DNA of 19,669 nt. It comes from Pseudomonadota bacterium. GTDB taxonomy: Bacteria; Pseudomonadota; Alphaproteobacteria; Caulobacterales; Caulobacteraceae. This document shows positions 7,232 to 13,862 of this stretch, piece by piece. The notes beneath the pieces were generated by a model. The model ran no database searches and was not told the origin of the DNA. It was given only the letters and a program-made list of their open reading frames with translations. The stretch spans positions 1 through 19,669 of the forward strand of contig JAEYUE010000294.1 of assembly GCA_023433655.1 (NCBI GenBank), in the 5' to 3' direction. Position 1 is the stretch's first letter. The number at the start of each line of letters is the position of its first letter. Position numbers and translations under genes: made by a program.

Positions 7232-8484
7232 TCGATCAGCCGCGAGCCGCCGGTCCGCGGCCCGACGCCGTCCGGCACCGGCACGTCGCTGGCGTCGTAG
7301 TTGGCGTTGATGAACAGCGACGGCGAGCCCTTGAGCTGGACTCCCTTGGCCACAATCACCGTCCAGGCGCTCTCCCGCGCGACGTCCGAGGTCCCCTCCA
7401 CGATCAGGCGGGCGGAAGGCACATAGATGACCCCGAGCAGACTTTCGACGTGGTCGGCCGAGACGATGAAGTTCTGCCGGTTGTCGCGCATGGCGCCCAG
7501 TACGATGCCCGCGTAGGGCCCGGTCTTCCGTCCGTCGAGGTTGACCAGCGCCCCGGCCTTGAAGTCGAACTTCGAGGCCGTGTCGAAGAAGGCGACGACG
7601 TCAGTCCCCTCAAGTCTGGCGTTCTCGTCGACCACCAGGGCGCCGCGGAGGAAGAAGTGCTCGCCCGGTTCGAGGATGATCCGGGCCGTGCCCTTGGCCT
7701 CGATGCCCCCGCAGTGCCGGCCCGGGCGGATGTAGTGGGTTCCTTCGCTGACCACGACGCGTTTCGCGAGCTCCACAACGGTGCAGGCGAGGCCCAGCAG
7801 GGGATGTCGCTCGAGGTCGAGGTCGGTGAAGGGATCCTCGATCGCAGCCGCGCCGGTGTCCGCCGCCGGGGTGATCAGACCCTGCGCGGTCGTCACGGCC
7901 TGGACGGAGGCGGCGGTGATCCGGGACACGCCTTCGGCCTCGATGTCCCTGTTGGAATGCACCAGACAGGCGGGAGCGTTCATCCGGCTGCTGTCCAGGG
8001 CGTTCAGGACCTTGGCCCCGTTGTCGCCGGTGACCAGCACGCACAGCGGCACCATGCCCATGGTGGTGGCGGTGGACTGGGCGCTGAAATGCCAGCCGCC
8101 CGGCGGCAGCAGGCTGGCGAAGAAGGACGGACGATGGCCGTTCAGCCGCACCTGGATGGCGCGCTGACCGTCCACCTCCACGATCTCGTACAGGCTTTCG
8201 ACCGTCGGGGCCTGGTCGCCCCATTCGTTCAGATGGGTGTCGACATAGGCCCGGGCCCGTTCCTTGGCGTTCGAGCCGTCGGTGGCCAGCGACAGGTCGT
8301 TGGCGGCGGCGAGGGCGGCGCTGTCGGCGATGTCCTGCAGTCGGATCCTGGACGCCTGCACCTGGGTCAGATCGAAGGCGCCGGCGCCCATCATCAGCAC
8401 GGCCGGCAGTATAAGGGCCGCCTTGAGGGCGATAGACCCCCGGACGTCCCTGCCGAACCGCCTGGCCCAGGTGATGATCCGCAC
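7228..8484 (-). CDS. TadG-like pilus-assembly-related protein (Tad N-terminal domain plus repetitive C-terminal region)
   Basis: The 418-residue product has an N-terminal basic stretch and RGSIALKAALILPAVLMMGA. This is the typical signal/anchor of TadE/TadG-like proteins of tight-adherence (Flp) pilus systems, with the helix at about 17-38. The next block, IRLQDIADSAALAAANDL, is the usual Tad-domain sequence after the helix. Residues from about 150 on alternate short hydrophobic strands with Gly and polar turns (for example ARIILEPGEHFFLRG, ARLEGTDVVAFFD), suggesting a beta-helix-like extracytoplasmic domain. The start is GTG 8482-8484 with GGAAGAG about six bases upstream. No other tad/cpa genes are adjacent, so it is an orphan. 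Function in pilus assembly is inferred from the N-terminal domain only; an envelope adhesin is also possible. Confidence 0.82.
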   Translation of the reverse strand: MRIITWARRFGRDVRGSIALKAALILPAVLMMGAGAFDLTQVQASRIRLQDIADSAALAAANDLSLATDGSNAKERARAYVDTHLNEWGDQAPTVESLYEIVEVDGQRAIQVRLNGHRPSFFASLLPPGGWHFSAQSTATTMGMVPLCVLVTGDNGAKVLNALDSSRMNAPACLVHSNRDIEAEGVSRITAASVQAVTTAQGLITPAADTGAAAIEDPFTDLDLERHPLLGLACTVVELAKRVVVSEGTHYIRPGRHCGGIEAKGTARIILEPGEHFFLRGALVVDENARLEGTDVVAFFDTASKFDFKAGALVNLDGRKTGPYAGIVLGAMRDNRQNFIVSADHVESLLGVIYVPSARLIVEGTSDVARESAWTVIVAKGVQLKGSPSLFINANYDASDVPVPDGVGPRTGGSRLID

Positions 8485-8608
8485 GACTCTTCCGCCTACT
8501 CTGCACTCCGCCCGCGTCCGACGACGATGCCGGCAGCCAAGGCTCTCACCCTCTTACAATCAAGAGGTTAAGCTTTCTCTCTCGCCGAACGCCGGGTTGC
8601 GTCCCTGT

Positions 8609-9013
8609 CTAGGCCTGCTCGGCGAACGGACTTGAAGGCCGCTCCGGCTGACCGAGCAGCCGCTCGACCGTCGCGCCGAAGGTGGAGAAGGTCAGGGGCT
8701 TGGCCAGGGTCTCGTCGGCGCCGAACAGCCGCGCCGTGCGCAGCAGGTCATGCGGTCCCATCGGCCCCCCGGAGGAGATCGCCAGAATCCGGGTTTCCGG
8801 ATGGATGCGTCGCATCTCCATGATGGTCTCCAGCCCGTCCATGTTGGGCATCAGCATATCGAGCACGACCAGGTCCGCCGGCACCGTCGCCAGCACCTTG
8901 AGCGCCTCGACGCCGTCCCCCGCATGGACGATGGCGTGACCCTCGGCCTTGAGCAGTTCGCCCGCGATCAGCTGGATGGTGGGGTCGTCGTCGACGATTA
9001 CGATAATGGCCAT
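8609..9013 (-). CDS. single-domain response regulator (receiver only)
   Basis: A 134-residue stand-alone receiver domain with no output domain. It has the acidic pocket D8-D9-D10 (VIVDDDP), the phospho-acceptor D52 in VVLDMLMPNMDG, the switch residue S80 in LAISSG, and K105 in LAKPL. All are intact, so it should accept phosphate. Such proteins act as phosphate shuttles or sinks, or by protein-protein contact (CheY/DivK-like). It lies 49 nt downstream of the hybrid kinase gene on the same strand, so the kinase or its HPt domain is the likely donor. ATG 9011-9013 is the start; the ribosome-binding site is weak (CAGAG). The target is unknown. Confidence 0.93.
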   Translation of the reverse strand: MAIIVIVDDDPTIQLIAGELLKAEGHAIVHAGDGVEALKVLATVPADLVVLDMLMPNMDGLETIMEMRRIHPETRILAISSGGPMGPHDLLRTARLFGADETLAKPLTFSTFGATVERLLGQPERPSSPFAEQA

Positions 9014-9062
9014 GACACTCTGCCAGTCAGGTTACAGGTGGGCTGGAGGTTGAACGAAGACA

Positions 9063-12000
9063 TCACGCGGCCCGCTCCGTGAAGCAGGGCAGGCTCGTGA
9101 AGGGGAGGGGCCGGCTGTAGACGTAGCCCTGGATCAGGTGGACCCCGGCGGTGCGCAGGAATTTGGCCTGTTCCTCGGTCTCGACGCCCTCGCACACGAC
9201 CTGCATGCCGAGCGATCGGCCGACCGAGATCACGGCGTGGATGATCGCCGCCGAAGCGGTGTCCGCGACGCAGCGCTCGACGAAGCTGCGGTCGATCTTG
9301 AGGGTGGAGAAGCGCAGCTCCCTCAGGGCGTGCAGGCTGGTGTAACCCGCCCCGAAGTCGTCCAGCGCCACGCCGACGCCGAGTTCATTCAGGCGATCGA
9401 TTGTCGGCCGCGCCATGTCGATGTCGAGGATGGCCGTCTCGGTCACCTCGATCTCGAGGCGCCCGGGCTCGAAGCCGTTGCGCAGCGTCGCGGCGCGGAC
9501 CCGCTCGGCGAAATCCGGGCGCTGGAACTCGCTGGCCGAGGCGTTGATCGAGACCTTGAGCCCAGGCTGGGCGCCGACGACCTGCATGGCCCGGTCGAGG
9601 ACGAAGTCGGTCAGCTGCTCGACCGCGCCCGCCTGTTCCAGTTCGACCACGAACTCGTCCGGCGGCCGCGAGGTTCCGTCCGCCTTGGTCCAGCGGGCGA
9701 GGGCCTCGACCTTGCCCGCGAACTCGCCGGCCCGGTTCATCATGGGCTGATAGACGAGGTCGAGTTCGCCGTTCTCGACCGCGAGACGGAAGGTTGCGGC
9801 CACATCCATCACCGGCGCCGGCGGAATGTCGCTGGCGCGCAGGGCCGCGAGGGTCTCGTTCAGAAGGGCGTGCGCCCGCTCCGGCGACCCGGGCGTCAGC
9901 ACCCCGCCGCGGGCCGACGCCTCGATGGCGCTGCACGCCTCGGCCACCGCGCGCGCTCCCAGACTCAGGCTCATCGACTTCAGCGCGTGGGCCGCGCGGG
10001 CCACGGCTTCGGCGTCCGCCATCCGCCAGGCTGCGACAAGGTCGGCCATGCGTTCGGGAGCGTGTTCGGCGTAGAGCGACTGGATGCGGGCCACGAAGTC
10101 GGCCTTGCCGGCCGAGGCCATCTTCGCCAGGTCCTCGCGTACGGCCGGGTCGAACAGGCTCTCCTGTACGACCGGCGGCCCCTCCGCGGTCGCTGTCTCC
10201 GCCGGGGAAGCGCTCGTCTCCGAGACAGTCATGAACTGGCCGCAGTGCGTCTGGAGCGCCCGCGACAGGTCATCCAACGTGAAGGGCTTATGAACCACCC
10301 CATCCATTCCCGAGTCCCGCCAGGCTTCGGCGGCGGTGCCGATGACATGGGCGGTGAGAGCCAGGATGGCGGCTCTGGGCCGGCCCGTCGTCCGCTCTTC
10401 CTCGCGGATGCGCCGGGTGGCCTGGAAGCCGTCGAGGCGCGGCATCGAGCCGTCCATCAGCACCAGGTCGTAGCTCTCGTCGCGGAGCGCCTCGACCGCC
10501 TCCAGACCGTCTTCGGCGAAGGCCACCTCGACGCCCAGCCGCTCGAGAGCCTGGGCGGCCACCTCGCGGTTGACTTCGGAATCGTCGACGACGAGCACCC
10601 GGGCCCCGGGGAAGCAGGCTTCCTGCCGGGCAACCGCAGCTCCTCCCGCGGGAACCGGATTCTCGCCGGCGTGCATCCGGACCAAGGCCCGGACCAAATC
10701 CGCCCGCCGCAGGGGGCTCGGCAGGACGAACTCGCCGTCGGCGCCGGCGAAGGACAGGCCGATCCCGTCCTCGCCCCGGGCGTCGACGCGGACCGCGCAC
10801 GGCTGGTCCGCCCCGACGACACGGATGCCCAGCGCCTGCGCGTACCGCCGGATCGAGTCGGCGGTCTGGCCGGCCGCGCCGCCGACGGCGATGCTCCAGT
10901 CGGCGGCGAACGACGGCAGGGAAGGGGCCTGCCCGGCCGCGGGCAGGGGAACCCTGAAGCCGAAGCTGGAGCCAACCCCCTCGGTGCTCTCCAGCTCCCA
11001 TTCGCCGCCCATGGCCCGGATCAGTCGGTCGCAGATCGTCAGTCCCAGGCCGGTGCCGCCATGCTTGCGCGTGGTCGTCTGGTCCGCCTGCGAGAAGGCC
11101 TCGAACAGGCGCGGCAGTCTGTCGGCGGGAATCCCGGGCCCTGTGTCGACGATCGCGAAGCGAATCTCATCCTGCGCCTCGCCCGCCGTGATGCCGATCG
11201 TCACCCCGCCCGCCTCGGTGAACTTGATGGCGTTGTTGGTCAGGTTGCCGAGGACCTGGCGCAGCCGCGTCGGATCGGCCGAGACCTCGCTGATCGCCGG
11301 ATCGACGAAAACGGCGAGATCGAGCCCCTTCTCCGCCGCACGCTCGGCGAAGAGGCTGGCCGCGTCCTCGGCCAGCTCCGAGAGGTCGACCGGCAGGGCC
11401 TCCAGCTCCAGCTTGCCGGCCTCGATCTTCGAGAAGTCGAGGATGTCGTTGATGATGGTGATCAGCGAGCGGCCGGACTTGGCGATCACGTCGGCCTGCC
11501 GCCTCTGCCGCGCCGACAGGTCGGAATTCGCCAGCAATTCGCTGAGCGCCAGGATGCCGTTCATGGGCGTCCGGATCTCATGGCTCATCACCGCCAGGAA
11601 GTCGGACTTGGCCGCATTGGCCGCCTCCGCCGCCAGCTTCGCCTCGTTCAGCTCGGCCGTCCGCTTCTCGACCGTGTCCTCCAGGCCGGCGACATGTTCG
11701 GCGATCCGGCGGTCCCGTTCGCGCAGCCCTTCGAGCATGGATTTGAGGCCGCCGACGAGGTCGCCGACCTCGCCGTCCGCCTGCACGTCGGGATCGGTCG
11801 AGAAGTCCTCGCTGTCCCGCACCTGGTTGGCGAAGGCGGCCAGTCTGACCAGGGGTTCGCTGATGCGGCGGGCCAGCCGAAGGGCGATCAGCAGGCCCGC
11901 GATCCCGGCGATCACCGTGCCGAGCAGGGCGACGAGGACGGAGCCGAGCACGCGTTCGCGCAGCCCGGGCGTCTTGGCGAGCAGCGTGATGCGGCCGACG

Positions 12001-12440
12001 GTCTCGCCCTGGCTGACCACGGGGGCGCTCGCCTGCAGGGTCCCGGTGGTCAGGACCGACCATACCGACAGGCGATCGCCGCTCGATACGCGCGCGTCCG
12101 TCGCCAGCCGCACGCCGCCGCCGGTTTCGGTCAGCAGCCGGCCGTCGACCGTCTCGATTCGGCCGTAGGTGATCTGGGGCATCTGGGCGATCGCCCTGAG
12201 GGCGGTGAAGCTTCCCGCGCGGTCGCCCGCGCTGACCGAGGCCGCCGCGAAGGAGCCGATCACATTGGCGGTTCCGGTCAGCCGGTCGGCCTCGAGCGCG
12301 GTTTGGCGTCGGGCGTCGGTCCAGCCCATCATGGTCGCGATGACGACACAGGTCGTCGCCAGGGCGGCCAGCACCAGGCCCACCAGCTTTCGGCGTATCG
12401 AACCGCCGCGTCTGCCTGACGAACTCCCCAATACAGCCAC
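9063..12440 (-). CDS. hybrid histidine kinase with receiver, HPt and C-terminal EAL c-di-GMP phosphodiesterase domain
   Basis: The 1125-residue protein combines a phosphorelay with c-di-GMP hydrolysis. Transmembrane helices at about 17-39 and 166-188 enclose a periplasmic sensor (40-165; CHASE8-like by impression). HAMP (188-240) and a coiled coil (240-278) follow. HisKA has H287 in VMSHEIRTPMNG. HATPase has N403 (NLTNNAIKF), DTGPGI (432-437) and GGTGLGL (461-467). A degenerate receiver-like segment spans 511-595. The true receiver (613-730) has D619/D620, D663 in LVLMDGSMP and K718. HPt has H818 in AAHALKS. The EAL domain (about 885-1115) keeps E912 (EALARW), N966, E998, D1027-D1028, K1048, E1084 and Q1104, all expected metal/catalytic residues, so it should be active. 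There is no GGDEF domain. The start is GTG 12438-12440 with GCAGGT upstream. It is followed by a free receiver gene. Confidence 0.95.
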   Translation of the reverse strand: MAVLGSSSGRRGGSIRRKLVGLVLAALATTCVVIATMMGWTDARRQTALEADRLTGTANVIGSFAAASVSAGDRAGSFTALRAIAQMPQITYGRIETVDGRLLTETGGGVRLATDARVSSGDRLSVWSVLTTGTLQASAPVVSQGETVGRITLLAKTPGLRERVLGSVLVALLGTVIAGIAGLLIALRLARRISEPLVRLAAFANQVRDSEDFSTDPDVQADGEVGDLVGGLKSMLEGLRERDRRIAEHVAGLEDTVEKRTAELNEAKLAAEAANAAKSDFLAVMSHEIRTPMNGILALSELLANSDLSARQRRQADVIAKSGRSLITIINDILDFSKIEAGKLELEALPVDLSELAEDAASLFAERAAEKGLDLAVFVDPAISEVSADPTRLRQVLGNLTNNAIKFTEAGGVTIGITAGEAQDEIRFAIVDTGPGIPADRLPRLFEAFSQADQTTTRKHGGTGLGLTICDRLIRAMGGEWELESTEGVGSSFGFRVPLPAAGQAPSLPSFAADWSIAVGGAAGQTADSIRRYAQALGIRVVGADQPCAVRVDARGEDGIGLSFAGADGEFVLPSPLRRADLVRALVRMHAGENPVPAGGAAVARQEACFPGARVLVVDDSEVNREVAAQALERLGVEVAFAEDGLEAVEALRDESYDLVLMDGSMPRLDGFQATRRIREEERTTGRPRAAILALTAHVIGTAAEAWRDSGMDGVVHKPFTLDDLSRALQTHCGQFMTVSETSASPAETATAEGPPVVQESLFDPAVREDLAKMASAGKADFVARIQSLYAEHAPERMADLVAAWRMADAEAVARAAHALKSMSLSLGARAVAEACSAIEASARGGVLTPGSPERAHALLNETLAALRASDIPPAPVMDVAATFRLAVENGELDLVYQPMMNRAGEFAGKVEALARWTKADGTSRPPDEFVVELEQAGAVEQLTDFVLDRAMQVVGAQPGLKVSINASASEFQRPDFAERVRAATLRNGFEPGRLEIEVTETAILDIDMARPTIDRLNELGVGVALDDFGAGYTSLHALRELRFSTLKIDRSFVERCVADTASAAIIHAVISVGRSLGMQVVCEGVETEEQAKFLRTAGVHLIQGYVYSRPLPFTSLPCFTERAA

Positions 12441-12475
12441 CCGAAAACCTGCAGATACTTGGCCTTATACTGTCC

Positions 12476-12498
12476 CTTAATGACTCGACGCTTAATGA
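12476..12498. repeat. 8-bp direct repeat CTTAATGA, 15-bp period, in a divergent promoter region
   Basis: CTTAATGA occurs at 12476-12483 and again at 12491-12498. A 15-bp period places the copies roughly one and a half helical turns apart. The AT-rich repeat stands out in GC-rich DNA and could be an operator half-site pair. Its binding factor is unknown. Confidence 0.5.
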
Positions 12499-12536
12499 AC
12501 CGAGCCAGGGACAGGGCAGGGGAATCAACCCCTCGT

Positions 12537-12541
12537 GGAGG
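12537..12541 (+). promoter_or_regulatory. ribosome binding site deciding the receiver gene start
   Basis: GGAGG lies five bases before ATG 12547. It rules out the in-frame GTG at 12535, which lies upstream of this site. Confidence 0.8.
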
Positions 12542-12546
12542 TCCCG

Positions 12547-12978
12547 ATGAGTGACGGTTTCTTTTACGTCCTGCAGGACGAGGCGCGGATCCTGTTCGTC
12601 GACGACGATCCGATCCTGCGAGCCTTCGCCCAGGTCAATCTCGCGACCCCGAACACCGAAGTCGACCTCGCCGCCGATGGCGGCGCCGCGCTCGAGAGCC
12701 TCAGGCTCGGTCGCTACGATCTCGTGCTTCTCGATCTGGAAATGCCCGGGATTGACGGCTTTGAGGTGCTGAGCCGCATCCGGAGCGATCCGGCTCTCAA
12801 GGACCTCGCGGTCATCGTCCAGACCGGACGCGAGGATGTCGAAGCCATCGACCGCTGCTTCCACCTCGGCGCCACCTCATTCGTGATGAAGCCCCTGAAC
12901 TGGCGCTTGCTGGCCTATCAGATCCGCTACGTCCTGCGTGCGGAACGCCAGGCGTCGGCCGGCAGGGCGGCGGCGTGA
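12547..12978 (+). CDS. single-domain response regulator (receiver only), divergent from the kinase
   Basis: A 143-residue receiver protein. It has a short N-terminal lead (about 15 residues), the acidic pocket D19-D21 in LFVDDDP, and the phospho-acceptor D63 in LVLLDLEMPGIDG. The switch T93 (VQTG) and K115 (VMKPL) are present, followed by a C-terminal helix rich in Arg (LRAERQASAGRAAA). All phosphorylation residues are intact and no output domain follows. The ATG at 12547 has a strong GGAGG five bases upstream. It is read away from the kinase-EAL gene and is followed 22 nt later by a small membrane protein gene in the same direction, so those two are likely co-transcribed. It may be phosphorylated by the neighbouring kinase/HPt; that link is inference. 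Confidence 0.92.
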   Translation: MSDGFFYVLQDEARILFVDDDPILRAFAQVNLATPNTEVDLAADGGAALESLRLGRYDLVLLDLEMPGIDGFEVLSRIRSDPALKDLAVIVQTGREDVEAIDRCFHLGATSFVMKPLNWRLLAYQIRYVLRAERQASAGRAAA

Positions 12979-13000
12979 TGATCAAGGACAGGAGACAGTG

Positions 13001-13417
13001 ATGGCCATGGAAGCCGAAATCCTCGCCCAGAAGCAGGAAGAGGTCGCTCTGGCCGGCGATCGGCGTTCCCAGACCGACCGCCGGAGCCGCGACCGGCGGA
13101 AACCGGGCAGCCGGATCAACCAGAAGGCGCCCATGCGATCGACCATGCGCGGCGTCGGATTGAGCGCGCTCGGCCTGGTCGCCACCGTGATGGCCATCAC
13201 CGTAGTCTACAGCCAGGTGGCCGGCGTTTCCTTGCCCTATGTGACGCTGGCCTTCGAGGCCGCCGCCCTGGCCGTGGCGGTGATCGTCGTCGCCCTGGGC
13301 TTCATCGAGCAGCGGCTGACCGAGATCCGGCTCGAGCTGATGATGCTCAACGGCGGCCGCCGCGAGGGCGAGGATCGCCGGCAGGGCGCCCGCAGAGCCC
13401 CGTCTTCAGCCGACTAG
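13001..13417 (+). CDS. small two-helix membrane protein with DRR-rich cytoplasmic tails
   Basis: I do not recognise the family. The 138-residue product has an acidic N-terminus (MAMEAEILAQKQEE). A striking basic/acidic repeat follows (GDRRSQTDRRSRDRR, residues about 20-34), then two transmembrane helices at about 50-72 and 77-101. The tail carries a second copy of the motif (GRREGEDRRQGARR). With two helices both DRR segments should face the cytoplasm, consistent with the positive-inside rule. ATG 13001 has AGGAG six bases upstream; the frame stays open upstream but that part overlaps the receiver gene. It is probably co-transcribed with the receiver 22 nt upstream. The DRR repeats resemble the RxxxR element before PilZ domains, but no PilZ barrel (DxSxxG) is present, so c-di-GMP binding is only a speculation. 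Confidence 0.78.
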   Translation: MAMEAEILAQKQEEVALAGDRRSQTDRRSRDRRKPGSRINQKAPMRSTMRGVGLSALGLVATVMAITVVYSQVAGVSLPYVTLAFEAAALAVAVIVVALGFIEQRLTEIRLELMMLNGGRREGEDRRQGARRAPSSAD

Positions 13418-13532
13418 ATCCACAATTTCGCATAATATTCCTTAGGCGCATACCGCGGATGGAGAAGCGGGCCCGTCTGATGTAGGATATCGACGTTGCG
13501 TATGACGTCACCCCCTCGATGGGAGATCGTGC
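13418..13532. promoter_or_regulatory. intergenic region upstream of the crystallin-like gene
   Basis: A 115-nt AT-richer stretch (ACAATTTCGCATAATATTCC at 13422-13441) stands out from its GC-rich surroundings and probably holds a promoter. CATAAT at 13431-13436 is a possible -10, but no matching -35 is seen. A TGACGTCA palindrome lies at 13503-13510, 23 nt before the start codon. Confidence 0.4.
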
Positions 13533-13859
13533 ATGACCTCGTCGCTTCCCGCCCTCATTCTCGGCGGCCTCTTCGCCGCCCTGCCGCTCCCGCCGCCGCA
13601 GACCGCACAAGCCCCGTCCGCCGTCCTCTACCGGGACATCGGATACCGCGGACCCTCCGTCACCGTGAGCGAAGCCCGGCCGAACCTCGACCTGCCGTGG
13701 CCCGTCCGGTCGATCCGGGTCAACGCCGGCGTGTGGGAACTCTGTCAGCAGGCGAACTTCCACGGGCGTTGTACGCGCTACAGCGCCAGCGACGGCTCGA
13801 TTCCATCCGCCCGCGCCTACACCCAGAGCGCCCGTCCGGTGGCCGCTACGCCCGACTGA
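13533..13859 (+). CDS. secreted beta/gamma-crystallin-like small protein
   Basis: The 108-residue product has a probable signal sequence (residues 1-27, hydrophobic ALILGGLFAALPL, cleavage likely after AQA). One Greek-key-like unit of the beta/gamma-crystallin type follows: VLYRDIGYRGPSVTV (31-45), then VRSIRVNAGVWELCQQANFH (58-77) and GRCTRYS (78-84). The Tyr/Phe-x-Gly pattern (YRG, FHG), the S-I-R-V-x-x-G-x-W block, and a Cys pair (C71, C80) fit that fold. Family members are often Ca2+-binding extracytoplasmic proteins. The typical N/D-N/D-x-x-S/T-S calcium motif is not clearly present, so Ca2+ binding is uncertain. ATG 13533 has GGGAGA eight bases upstream. It stands alone and ends 3 nt from the convergent lpdA stop. 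The role is unknown; an envelope or stress protein is plausible. Confidence 0.8.
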   Translation: MTSSLPALILGGLFAALPLPPPQTAQAPSAVLYRDIGYRGPSVTVSEARPNLDLPWPVRSIRVNAGVWELCQQANFHGRCTRYSASDGSIPSARAYTQSARPVAATPD

Positions 13860-13862
13860 CCG

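Larger units (their letters stand above)
12441..12546. promoter_or_regulatory. divergent promoter region between kinase-EAL gene and receiver gene
   Basis: This 106-nt region drives both divergent signalling genes. On the minus strand a TATAAG (complement of 12463-12468) is a possible -10 for the kinase gene, without a good -35. A perfect 8-bp direct repeat sits in the middle. The spacing rules out a canonical CtrA site. Confidence 0.45.

Noticed and set aside
8550..8567. CCTCTT/AAGAGG stem-loop as terminator of the receiver gene
   Set aside because: The stem is only 6 bp and A/T-containing, and on the minus strand it is followed by GTGAGAG without any T tract.
9138..12419. A 1093-residue open frame antisense to the kinase-EAL gene
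   Set aside because: Long antisense frames are expected in GC-rich genes with strong third-position bias. Its translation is low-complexity (Arg/Gly/Asp/Ala-rich) without family motifs, while the minus frame has complete domains.
12476..12498. CtrA binding site
   Set aside because: The consensus TTAA-N7-TTAA needs a 7-bp gap; here the gap between TTAA elements is 11 bp. I report it only as an unexplained repeat.
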